Positions 8,201 to 13,664 are shown, counted from the first letter of the stretch. The stretch: DNA of 18,697 nucleotides from Lachnospiraceae bacterium (GCA_017613225.1 JAGAEH010000050.1:1-18697); one strand, 5' to 3'. Notes: generated from the sequence alone by a model not told the origin. Numbers and translations are program-made.

Positions 8201-8609
8201 GAACGTCCTCGATCTTGTGCCCTTCGGCAAACACTTCGAAGATCGGAGTCCCTTCCGGCAGCAGTTTCTGAAGCAGATCATAGGAGGAGATTTTGCTGTC
8301 TGACTTGGCCATATCCTCGATCAGGCTGCTGCAGTCACCCAGCTGATCCGCGTCCTCCAGATTGGAGAACAGCAGAGGCAGTCCCTGCCTGACCAGAGGG
8401 GCATCGCATTTTTTCTCTTTGAAAAACCGGCGGGCTTCATCCAGGTCTTTGGTGTCCTTATCGCTGAACATGATGCTCAGGGTGGATACGTCCATGCTCA
8501 GCAGCTTTGCGTAGCCGTATAAGATGTGATAGGGACTGAGAGGGGTATCGTCCGGCTTGCAGCCCTCACAGAATTTCAGGACCATTTGTAGAATTGCGTT
8601 GCTGTCCAT
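5223..8609 (-). CDS. Hybrid Clp/FtsH-type AAA+ protease (Clp-N-like, Clp-like AAA, receiver-like, FtsH AAA, M41)
   Basis: 1128 residues from the ATG at 8609. Domains: 1-140, two repeats resembling the Clp N-domain (PYHILYGYAKLL; YDLLQKLLPEGTPIFEVF); 147-187, an Ala/Glu/Pro-rich linker; 195-430, a ClpB D2-like AAA module with Walker A GPPGTGKS (245-252) and Walker B LIFDDVD (294-300); 503-632, a degenerate receiver-like domain (FVLIDP, D549); 690-930, an FtsH-type AAA module with Walker A GPPGTGKT (736-743), Walker B IIFIDE (791-796) and arginine finger region RRFDNR (859-864); 955-1120, an M41 protease with zinc site HESGH (960-964) and the aspartate ligand D1037. No membrane segment is visible, unlike ordinary FtsH of about 650 residues with two. 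It is probably a soluble ATP-driven protease. AAGGAGG lies 14 bases before this ATG, which is long; an in-frame ATT at 8615 has better spacing. A terminator hairpin abuts the ribosome site. The AbgB-like gene follows in the same transcript. Substrates are unknown. Confidence 0.88.
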   Translation of the reverse strand: MDSNAILQMVLKFCEGCKPDDTPLSPYHILYGYAKLLSMDVSTLSIMFSDKDTKDLDEARRFFKEKKCDAPLVRQGLPLLFSNLEDADQLGDCSSLIEDMAKSDSKISSYDLLQKLLPEGTPIFEVFAEGHKIEDVLDYQKTLKAIAPADPAAETAENAAPAETQAANAQETAEDSKPEGAPAEAPPLTFPEVAEKYRKLRVDLLDAVKGQNDPVMEFVRDCFQGNVLGRDEEQDQPRASFLFVGPPGTGKSLMARTAARSLGLPCMLLGISMYMMGPAESVTYFVKEHPECVLIFDDVDRADSDVYQLLIQVLEQGYTVIRSGIKISFRKAIIIMTTSAGRDLYENNYGDISGTPKSVILEALRSEMIPGTNHPRFPSVFCDCLSAADTIMFSHLSMQILARMVEENFSHTAEQIRSEYGYQVSYDHRLPLLFLFHQGNSEDAKPVIRQSGAFMKNELYELSRQIESHEDLLNNIEALHFEIDLSSEDLDPELRGLFEKPRTTEIAVLCREEDRSLFSLPEDYVVRFAETPEELEACLNNDVSFVLIDPMFGLKEGDARGVSLDDYGSIGVKSFFRLKKSGDTIPVYLLETGSPLGETDKNTFTRLGAAGVVSTVSSSPETVNRQLQQIAEEICMEARGQEFLRRGYVLDFNTAQIPDGATLRVQYHSLHKQRVIDSASAASFVADVDRPKVTFDDVIGAENAKNELRYFIKFLSNPRKFISEGGKPAKGVLLYGPPGTGKTMLARAMAGESDVAFIQTSATEFLNKYFGQSEENVRNVFRTAQKYAPSIIFIDEIDAIGKSRTGEFQHTESVLNALLTELDGFRTDVNKPVFVLAATNYKLQEDGSGQRTLDPALVRRFDNRILVDLPNEKERIQYLTRVVKEKGFVDVSESTIKNLAARTPGLSIAILQNVADLAFRNASKLDRAPNGEDLLNALEEYSYGEKKDWGEKYYRSVAIHESGHSYMAWKSGEKPSYVTIVSRGSFGGYMAHENSEDKPVYSKEELTWRIRCALAGRAAEEVFYGRDASLNTGASGDLQTATQYALSMLCDYGMTDGNFIALPFRAISGTPMAASYLEQANRILRQEMAKTVELIEEGKEKVKKLADRLLEENNLTGEKIQAVFEETD

Positions 8610-8631
8610 GTGAATGTCTGTATCCTCCTTC

Positions 8632-8680
8632 AAAAAAACTGCTGCAGCACGAATGCTCTCTAAGCAACATGCCGCAGCAG
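8632..8680 (-). terminator. Intrinsic terminator/attenuator directly before the hybrid protease gene
   Basis: Read on the minus strand, GCTGC-type arms (8680-8674 with 8645-8639), an inner 3-bp stem and a TGCT/AGCA tip form a hairpin that runs into seven Ts (8638-8632). One base later comes the AAGGAGG ribosome site (8630-8624). There is no room for a new promoter between the T run and the coding region, so transcription from the YbjN side must read through the hairpin to reach the protease gene. Confidence 0.75.
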
Positions 8681-8699
8681 CTCTGCGATCGTCAATGTG

Positions 8700-9116
8700 T
8701 TATGACCAAATGGCCTTCATGAAATTCGGATAAGCGTCTTCGGAGATTTCGATCAGCCTTCCGACAAGCTCATGGATCTCTTCGCCGCAGGAATCCAGCT
8801 GGATGACAGCGTCGTCCCGGACTCTGATCTCACAGTTTTCATCATCCACGTAGAATTTGACCCATCTGTACGCTCCGTTCATCTTGGAACAGAGTTCATA
8901 CATGGCAGCCTTTTTCTCTTCCGGGAATGTCAGGTAGCCAAAGGTGGTCAGGCCTGCGGTGCGGTCGTCCTCGTCAAAGTTGATAAGAATATCCAGTCTT
9001 TTATTATCCTTCATTCCGTAGAGCAGGAGCATGGCGCTGTCTTCTTCGCGAGCCAGATATTTGAGTCCCTTGGAATCAAAAAAAGCCGTTGTCAGTTTAT
9101 ATGACATTGTTGTCAT
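8700..9116 (-). CDS. YbjN-domain protein
   Basis: 138 residues, soluble, no signal peptide. The pattern of short beta strands, the run VKFYVDDENCEIRVRDDAVI and the closing EDAYPNFMKAIW match the YbjN family, whose fold resembles type III secretion chaperones. Family members are thought to bind or stabilise other proteins, but most have no defined function. The start at 9116 has GGAGG nine bases upstream; an ATG three codons in is possible. A good promoter lies at 9176-9204. Its stop is 91 bases before the hybrid protease start, with a terminator in between, so it is the first gene of a unit whose second part depends on readthrough. The position suggests, but does not prove, an adaptor or chaperone role for the protease. 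Confidence 0.75.
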   Translation of the reverse strand: MTTMSYKLTTAFFDSKGLKYLAREEDSAMLLLYGMKDNKRLDILINFDEDDRTAGLTTFGYLTFPEEKKAAMYELCSKMNGAYRWVKFYVDDENCEIRVRDDAVIQLDSCGEEIHELVGRLIEISEDAYPNFMKAIWS

Positions 9117-9175
9117 GTCGGTGGACCTCCAGTTATATTATTATCCGGCACGCTGCAGCGCGCCTGCTGCTTAAT

Positions 9176-9204
9176 ACTATATACCATGAGGCGTTTGTTT
9201 TCAA
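9176..9204 (-). promoter_or_regulatory. Promoter of the YbjN / hybrid protease unit
   Basis: On the minus strand, TTGAAA (9204-9199) and TATAGT (9181-9176) are 17 bases apart, each one mismatch from the SigA consensus. Transcription would start near 9169, about 50 bases before the YbjN start codon. Confidence 0.68.
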
Positions 9205-9314
9205 TAAAAAATAAGTGAACCGGCCCCTTTGGTAAAGTACATTAAGCCGGCGCGGCCGGGCGGAAAAAGGCGGCGCGGGGCAGGCAGATACGGGGGAATT
9301 AAACCACAGGTTGA

Positions 9315-9342
9315 TTGTCTTTTCCGAAAAAGAATGTAAAAT
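9315..9342 (+). promoter_or_regulatory. Possible promoter of the 129-residue protein / Card1-like nuclease unit
   Basis: TTGTCT (9315-9320), a 16-base spacer and TAAAAT (9337-9342). The -35 element is weak; TTGATT at 9311 with a 20-base spacer is the alternative. No better promoter was found between here and the gene, and the strong hairpin at 9416-9472 lies within the resulting leader. Confidence 0.4.
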
Positions 9343-9391
9343 ACGGAGCAGGTAAAAAACCGAACAAGATCAATAATACAGAACAAAGGCT

Positions 9392-9414
9392 TCCGTTTCC
9401 GAACGGCAAGCATC
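9392..9414 (+). promoter_or_regulatory. Leader hairpin upstream of the terminator-like stem
   Basis: A small hairpin, CCGTT and AACGG around a TCCG loop, flanked by GCTT/AAGC with one bulged base. Together with the large stem that follows, it gives the leader an aptamer-plus-terminator look. I do not recognise it as a known riboswitch; no T-box or preQ1 consensus is present. Confidence 0.35.
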
Positions 9415-9415
9415 A

Positions 9416-9472
9416 AAAAAGGACTGGTAATTTGGCAAGACACCCGAAGTCTGCCCGTTACCGGTCCTTTTT
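9416..9472 (+). terminator. Very strong terminator-like hairpin in the leader of the Card1-like operon
   Basis: A 15-base stem (9416-9430 with 9458-9472, one G-T pair) closes on an inner seven-pair stem (GGC-AGAC with GTCTGCC, one bulged A). The 3' arm ends in five Ts and the 5' arm starts in As, so it could act on both strands. It ends 38 bases before the start codon at 9511, with no promoter in between. It is either an attenuator for the operon or the end of a separate RNA of about 125 bases. Confidence 0.75.
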
Positions 9473-9510
9473 GGATCTAAGGAGGAAAAACGCTATAAGG
9501 AGGATACGAC

Positions 9511-9900
9511 ATGATACTAAAGGAAATGGACCAGCAAAAAGCATTCGATTACATCATCTACATGATGGTGGGCAGCTACTTCAAAACGGCGAAGGCCGCC
9601 AGCTCCAGCGTGGAGAGCTCCCGGCGCCTGCTGTACATGCTCCTGGGGAGCACGGCCCAGATCCGGCTGGAGGAGCAGTGTGAAATCTACTTCCTGAAGG
9701 AAGTACTTCCCAGACTGCCGAAGGGCTTCCTGGACACGGACGTCCGGGTCTACTTCGACAGTACCGGGAGCGGCAGATACACCTCCGTGGTGTTCGAGGG
9801 AAACGGCCGCTTCCTGCGGATCGCCTCTCAGTACGGCGGCATACGCCGGAAGCCGCGCTTCTGGTGCTGGGCGGGGGTCCGGGCCCCCGCCCGGGGCTGA
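9511..9900 (+). CDS. Uncharacterised 129-residue protein upstream of the Card1-like nuclease
   Basis: I recognise no family. The start at 9511 follows AAGGAGG seven bases upstream; a second AAGGAGG lies 19 bases further up and has no start codon of its own. The body (residues 1-108) reads as a mixed alpha/beta protein: an N-terminal helical half (DYIIYMMVGSYF; SSRRLLYMLLGS; CEIYFLKEVLPRLPKGF) and a C-terminal strand-rich half (DVRVYFDSTGSGRYTSVVFEG). No signal peptide or clear membrane helix. The last 20 or so residues are Arg/Pro/Trp-rich and are encoded by two GC-rich hairpins, so the C-terminus may have been replaced or extended by a repeat. The stop lies 96 bases before the Card1-like gene on the same strand with no clear terminator or promoter between, so the two probably share a transcript. 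It could be a partner or regulator of the nuclease; this is inference. Confidence 0.7.
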   Translation: MILKEMDQQKAFDYIIYMMVGSYFKTAKAASSSVESSRRLLYMLLGSTAQIRLEEQCEIYFLKEVLPRLPKGFLDTDVRVYFDSTGSGRYTSVVFEGNGRFLRIASQYGGIRRKPRFWCWAGVRAPARG

Positions 9901-9909
9901 GAAGCCCCG
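9869..9909. repeat. Two adjacent GC-rich hairpins overlapping the 3' end of the 129-residue gene
   Basis: Hairpin one pairs GGGCGGGGG (9869-9877) with CCCCCGCCC (9884-9892). Hairpin two pairs CGGGGCT (9892-9898) with AGCCCCG (9903-9909), with the stop codon of the gene partly in its loop. There is no T tract, so they are not a standard terminator. They might slow ribosomes or RNA decay between the two genes, or be a small inserted repeat. Confidence 0.6.
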
Positions 9910-9996
9910 ATCATCTTGACGCCGGGAGGAGAGCTGTGCCATTATAGAGTCAAAGATCCATCAACCTGCTGATGAGCGTACAGGAGTCCTGCGGAT

Positions 9997-11160
9997 ATGG
10001 TCGTAAACTATGAGTTTCTGGGGAGTGAACCCATCGAAAATGTGATCACTTGCCTGCACTTTAAGATCGACAAAGTGGTGTTCTTCGGATATCACGAGGA
10101 GATCCGGGAGCAGAAAAACAAAACAGAAAACTTTCTGAGGCAGTACTGCGGCGTCCGGGAGGTGATCTTCCAGCCGCTGTATCCGAACGACCTGCAGGCG
10201 ATCCTCCGGACGATGCGCTCGGCCATCGAACGGGAACTGGATTCCGGCGCGAAGCTGTTTTTCGACATCACAGGCGGCGAGAGCCTGATTCTGGTGGCCT
10301 TCGGGATCCTCTCAAAGCAGTACGACACGTCCATGCACATCTATGACGTCCCGAAAAACCAGCTGATCGAGTTGGATGACGGCGCGGGTTCCCGCATAAG
10401 CAGAGACGCCGAAGCGCAGCATGTCGAACTGGACCTGGACAAGTATGTGGAGATGCATGGAGGGAAGATCAATTATCTTCTGCAGAAGAGCCTCAAAGAG
10501 ATCAGTGATGAGGAGTTTGACAGGGATGTTGCCGGCATCTGGGAAGTGGCCAGCCGGTTCAGCGATCAGTGGAATCCGTTCTCCGATTTCCTCAGGGCAC
10601 ACATGGTCCCGGATGAAGATCTGCAGGTAAACCGCAAGGCCACGACCATACTTCATGCCCTTTCCGAGTCGAAGGGAAAGCTGACGACCCCCGCGAAACT
10701 CAACCAGATCCTGGACGCCCTGGCTGAAAAAGGAGTCATTCTGGATCTGAAGCATGAGGACGGCGAATACCGGCTCCGCTTTAAGAACCAGTACATAAAG
10801 GAATGCCTGTGGGACGGCGGAAGCATTCTGGAATGGCACGTGTTCCAGGAGGAGAGGAGAACCAGCGGCGACTGCCGCATCGGCGTCCATCTGGACTGGG
10901 ACGGGATCGTCCACAGCCAGGCGGGGGTAGACGTTCTGAACGAGATAGACGTGCTGTCCCTGACGGGCTGCGTCCCGACCTTCATCTCCTGCAAAAGCGG
11001 TGAGATGGCCTCCCGCCAGACCCTGCACGCGCTGTACGAGCTGGACACCGTGGCGAAGAGATTCGGCGGCAAGTATGCCAAGAAGGTGCTGGTGACCACA
11101 AAGGGGCTCAGCGATGTATATCTGGAGCGTGCGGCGGAGATGGGGATCGAGGTGAGATAA
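9997..11160 (+). CDS. Card1/Can2-like CARF-domain nuclease (DUF1887 family)
   Basis: 387 residues, soluble. Residues 1-150 form a CARF-type Rossmann domain that in relatives binds cyclic oligoadenylates: an N-terminal strand (NYEFLGSEPIENVI), KVVFF, and the ligand-loop motif DITGGES (90-96). Residues 215-265 look like a winged-helix linker. Residues 275-387 are a PD-(D/E)xK nuclease: E279 in LEWHVFQE, NEIDVL with D318, and the strand FISCKSG with K333, then the family's RFGGKYAKKVLVTT. Card1 and Can2 enzymes cut DNA and/or RNA when type III CRISPR systems make cyclic tetra-adenylate. Here no CRISPR array, Cas10 or other cas gene is in view. The position usually drawn as Glu in the ExK motif is Ser331; other catalytic residues appear intact. 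An AGGAG site lies about 10 bases before the ATG. It follows the 129-residue gene by 96 bases. Confidence 0.88.
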   Translation: MVVNYEFLGSEPIENVITCLHFKIDKVVFFGYHEEIREQKNKTENFLRQYCGVREVIFQPLYPNDLQAILRTMRSAIERELDSGAKLFFDITGGESLILVAFGILSKQYDTSMHIYDVPKNQLIELDDGAGSRISRDAEAQHVELDLDKYVEMHGGKINYLLQKSLKEISDEEFDRDVAGIWEVASRFSDQWNPFSDFLRAHMVPDEDLQVNRKATTILHALSESKGKLTTPAKLNQILDALAEKGVILDLKHEDGEYRLRFKNQYIKECLWDGGSILEWHVFQEERRTSGDCRIGVHLDWDGIVHSQAGVDVLNEIDVLSLTGCVPTFISCKSGEMASRQTLHALYELDTVAKRFGGKYAKKVLVTTKGLSDVYLERAAEMGIEVR

Positions 11161-11168
11161 AACGCCCC

Positions 11169-11197
11169 TTGATATTATCCGCCTTTTAGGACATAAT
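11169..11197 (+). promoter_or_regulatory. Promoter of the Thr/Glu/Ala/Pro-linker lipoprotein
   Basis: TTGATA (11169-11174), 17-base spacer, CATAAT (11192-11197), starting just after the Card1-like stop codon. It gives the lipoprotein its own transcript with a leader of about 50 bases. Confidence 0.6.
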
Positions 11198-11252
11198 GTA
11201 CGCATGACGGGCAGTACGTCTGCCCAAGGCAGAATAACCGGAGGTATTATTT

Positions 11253-12170
11253 ATGAAAAAACTGATAGCACTGATCCTGGCGTTTGCCATGGTATTCGCC
11301 CTGACCGCCTGCGGTTCCAGCGAGCCGGAGACCACTACCGCGGCGCCTACGGAGGCCGCTACCACTGCAGCGCCCACCACGGAAGCTCCTACCGAAGCTC
11401 CCACCACGGCGGCGCCCACCACGGAAGCTCCTACTACGGAAGCTCCCACCACAGCTGCCCCTACCGAGGCACCCACCGAAGCGCCTACCCAAAGCGGCAA
11501 AACGGATGAGGACAAGGCCGCGTTCTATGCCGATTTCAAGAACAATGTAGGCGAGTTCAATTTCGTGGGCAAGGACATCCGCATCTACCAGGGCTCTGAA
11601 GGCGCCGCGGGCATGATGATGGTCACCGCCCACAACATGGTCATGATACAGGTCACCAAAGATGAGGCTGAAAGCTTTGCCGCGATGTATGAGAACGAGG
11701 GCAAGCTCTACATCCAGACCGTACTGCCGAAGGAAGGCGGGGACGGCAGCGAAGAAGCCTGGTACGTCACCGACGTTCCGGACGGTGAGGATCCGCTGGG
11801 TGAGATGAGCGGCACTTCCACGGAGGACTACACCTACGAGGACAACATGACCATGGAGTATCTGGAGACCGTGGAGCAGGACGGCGTCGTATACGACAAG
11901 GTCAAGGTCACCACCACCGAAGACGGTGACGAGGGAGCGGCGATCTTCTGGTTCGTGGAGGAGACCGTTGAAGTCTGGAAGCTGGAAATGAATCAGGTCG
12001 ACGCGGAATCCGGAGCGGAGATCAATGCCGTGATGGAGTTCTTCACCAATGAGGACGGGATCCCTGCCTACAGCACGACCCCTCAGGAACTCTCCTATGA
12101 AGAAGCGACCATGACCTTTGCCATGGCGATGTTCTCCCTGCTGTACGGGGAAATGGAGATCGGAGACTGA
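11253..12170 (+). CDS. Secreted lipoprotein with a Thr/Glu/Ala/Pro-rich linker
   Basis: 305 residues. A lipoprotein signal peptide (MKKLIALILAFAMVFALTAC) ends in the lipobox LTAC, so Cys20 would be lipidated and the protein anchored on the outer face of the cytoplasmic membrane. Residues 27-79 are a repetitive TTEAP/TTAAP linker, a spacer common in clostridial lipoproteins. Residues 85-305 form an acidic globular domain rich in strands with no known catalytic motif; it resembles the beta-rich lipoprotein domains of unknown function common in Clostridia. GGAGG lies about nine bases before the ATG. It has its own promoter and a strong terminator after it, so it is monocistronic. No function can be assigned; ligand binding or envelope stress roles are open. 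Confidence 0.85.
   Translation: MKKLIALILAFAMVFALTACGSSEPETTTAAPTEAATTAAPTTEAPTEAPTTAAPTTEAPTTEAPTTAAPTEAPTEAPTQSGKTDEDKAAFYADFKNNVGEFNFVGKDIRIYQGSEGAAGMMMVTAHNMVMIQVTKDEAESFAAMYENEGKLYIQTVLPKEGGDGSEEAWYVTDVPDGEDPLGEMSGTSTEDYTYEDNMTMEYLETVEQDGVVYDKVKVTTTEDGDEGAAIFWFVEETVEVWKLEMNQVDAESGAEINAVMEFFTNEDGIPAYSTTPQELSYEEATMTFAMAMFSLLYGEMEIGD
11331..11489 (+). repeat. Degenerate repeat encoding the TTEAP/TTAAP linker
   Basis: Tandem, imperfect units of about 12 to 15 bases (such as ACCACGGAAGCTCCT and ACCACGGCGGCGCCC) encode residues 27-79 of the lipoprotein. The reading frame is kept while third positions vary, which points to selection on the protein. Such tracts can change copy number in steps of whole codons. 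Confidence 0.8.
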
Positions 12171-12202
12171 TCATTTTAAAAACTAAAAAGCGCCAAATGA
12201 AG

Positions 12203-12230
12203 CGGAGCGGCCGGGTGGCCGCTCCGTTTT
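12203..12230 (+). terminator. Intrinsic terminator of the lipoprotein gene
   Basis: A perfect 10-base stem (CGGAGCGGCC 12203-12212 with GGCCGCTCCG 12217-12226), GGGT loop and four Ts, 33 bases after the stop codon. On the minus strand the sequence after the hairpin is not T-rich, so it serves mainly the plus strand. Confidence 0.88.
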
Positions 12231-12277
12231 ATGTCTGCCGCGGCGGTCTTCCCGGAGCGGCATTTTTCATCAGATGC

Positions 12278-12775
12278 TTACTGCTTCTGGAAAAGCGCCT
12301 GCACCCGGCCGCCGTCCGTGTCAAACACCACGGGGATGACGCTTTCCGTCACGGCGCCGACGTAGATCGTGAAGGTCTTTTTATCCTCCGAAAGATAACC
12401 CAGGTCCCAGTATAAAACGGATTTTTCCCCGTCTTTTTCCAGCGTCAGCTCCAGGTTGTGAGCAGTGTCATAGCGGACGTCGGTCCTGCCATGGGGCGGC
12501 AGGTCCGAGACGAAGCGGTAGGTGCCTTCCAGCTTTCCGGCGGGCAGTTCGCCGAAAAGACCGGAGCTGTTGTCCAGTTCGGCTGCGACGGTAGTTCCGT
12601 CGCCGTTGAAGGTGAGAGTCCCGAATTCGCAGGAGAACACTCCGTTGTGAGGCGCCGGAACAGGAGTCCCGGGATCGTAGGGGATGTTTTCGCCTCCGCC
12701 GCCTGTGCCGGCACAGCTCGTAAGCAGCAGCGCCGCAAGAAGGACCGCCAGCGCTTTCATGATCCTGTTTTTCAT
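12278..12775 (-). CDS. Small putative lipoprotein
   Basis: 165 residues. A signal peptide (MKNRIMKALAVLLAALLLTSC) with lipobox LTSC puts Cys21 as the lipidated residue. A Gly-rich spacer follows, then a small beta-rich domain (repeated short strands such as GTLTFNGDGTTVAAEL and NLELTLEKDG) resembling the lipocalin-like or META-like sheets of secreted clostridial proteins. No catalytic motif seen and no family recognised. The start at 12775 has only a weak purine-rich site (AAAGGGTAAG); an ATG five codons in is also possible and would still give a signal peptide. It lies downstream of the zinc-ribbon membrane protein gene on the same strand, but a terminator separates them; I found no clear promoter of its own. 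Confidence 0.78.
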   Translation of the reverse strand: MKNRIMKALAVLLAALLLTSCAGTGGGGENIPYDPGTPVPAPHNGVFSCEFGTLTFNGDGTTVAAELDNSSGLFGELPAGKLEGTYRFVSDLPPHGRTDVRYDTAHNLELTLEKDGEKSVLYWDLGYLSEDKKTFTIYVGAVTESVIPVVFDTDGGRVQALFQKQ

Positions 12776-12799
12776 GTCGTTCTTACCCTTTCTGAAAAT

Positions 12800-12830
12800 A
12801 AAAAAGGCCTGGTCCTCCGTGGATCAGGCC
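12800..12830 (-). terminator. Intrinsic terminator after the zinc-ribbon membrane protein gene
   Basis: Read on the minus strand, GGCCTGATCC (12830-12821) and GGACCAGGCC (12815-12806) pair with one mismatch around a five-base loop and run into six Ts (12805-12800). It lies 10 bases after the stop codon of the zinc-ribbon gene and 25 bases before the lipoprotein start. Confidence 0.85.
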
Positions 12831-12840
12831 CCTTGTCGTC

Positions 12841-13605
12841 CTACCCGATGATCTTCGCGTTGACGCAGCGGGATACGATGTACTCCTTGACAAAGTCGAA
12901 GTCCGCGGGCTTCGCATAGACCTGGTTGTGGTCCAGGCGATAGTTGACGAAGATGGTCTGCAGTCCTTTCCGGCACTTCACCTTTCTCACTTTTTCAAAT
13001 TCCGAGGTGCTGGCGCTCCTGGCGGCTGCCAGAAGGCCGATGCCGGCCGTCGTCGGCTTGTTGGAAGCAAGGCCGATCAGCGCGGTTATCAGGCCAAGAG
13101 CCTGCGCTTTCTCCATCTGCTTCGGCAGCTGGACGTGCGTTACGCCTTCCTCGTCCATCTCAAAGAGGACCAGGTATTTCCATCCGTAGAGGGCGGCAAC
13201 GATGATATAGGAAATGATCGTGATCCCAAGAAAGACCGCGAGGAAGATCAGGAGGATCTTTCCGCCGCCTTCCTCAAACTGGAAGCCGTACTTGATCCAG
13301 TCTTTCAGGCTGATGATGACGCTGAACGCCGCCACGATGGCCGCGGCCATGCCCAGCACCTTCAGGACGGTCAGGAAGATCGTCGGATTTTTCATCATAT
13401 GAAACTCATAATACCAGCGGTATTTGCCGTCGTCGCACAGAGTGATGTTTTCCGTGACCTTTACTCCCTGGATCTCAACGGTCTCTTCGGCTTCGCGCCT
13501 GGGGGCGCCGTTGATGGAGATCTCGTCATCCACCAGCCTCGCGCCGCAATTGGGGCAGAAATTCGTGCCGTCCGGTATGTCGTTTTTGCAAATTGGACAG
13601 ATCAT
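12841..13605 (-). CDS. Zinc-ribbon membrane protein of unknown function
   Basis: 254 residues from the ATG at 13605, which has GGAGG six bases upstream; the reading frame extends further upstream (to 13719) but without a ribosome site. Residues 1-21 form a zinc ribbon (Cys3, Cys6, Cys17, Cys20: CPIC...FCPNCG). Two membrane segments follow, at about 75-100 and 117-140. The C-terminal 110 residues are probably cytoplasmic and include a small, Ala/Gly-rich hydrophobic stretch (170-197). The layout matches a broad group of clostridial zinc-ribbon membrane proteins with no known role. It has its own terminator and a possible promoter at 13636-13664, so it is probably monocistronic. Confidence 0.85.
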   Translation of the reverse strand: MICPICKNDIPDGTNFCPNCGARLVDDEISINGAPRREAEETVEIQGVKVTENITLCDDGKYRWYYEFHMMKNPTIFLTVLKVLGMAAAIVAAFSVIISLKDWIKYGFQFEEGGGKILLIFLAVFLGITIISYIIVAALYGWKYLVLFEMDEEGVTHVQLPKQMEKAQALGLITALIGLASNKPTTAGIGLLAAARSASTSEFEKVRKVKCRKGLQTIFVNYRLDHNQVYAKPADFDFVKEYIVSRCVNAKIIG

Positions 13606-13635
13606 GATGTTCCTCCTGTCTGTGTGTTCCCCTAT

Positions 13636-13664
13636 AATATGACAGAAAAAAACAGAATTGTCCA
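13636..13664 (-). promoter_or_regulatory. Possible promoter of the zinc-ribbon protein gene
   Basis: On the minus strand, TGGACA (13664-13659) and CATATT (13641-13636) are 17 bases apart. The -35 is one mismatch from consensus, the -10 two. Confidence 0.4.

Noticed and set aside
8607..8633. TTG at 8633 as start of the hybrid protease
   Set aside because: It overlaps the T run of the terminator and lies upstream of the AAGGAGG site, so ribosomes bound there would start further downstream, at 8609 or possibly 8615.
9205..9310. GC-rich intergenic stretch between the two divergent units
   Set aside because: It holds short GC-rich runs but no convincing gene, structured RNA or second promoter.
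9117..11252. CRISPR array beside the Card1-like nuclease
   Set aside because: No regularly spaced direct repeat was found in this interval or elsewhere in the window.
11331..11489. Possible CRISPR-like or non-coding tandem repeat
   Set aside because: Units are adjoining, vary mainly at third codon positions and encode a typical lipoprotein linker; there are no spacers.
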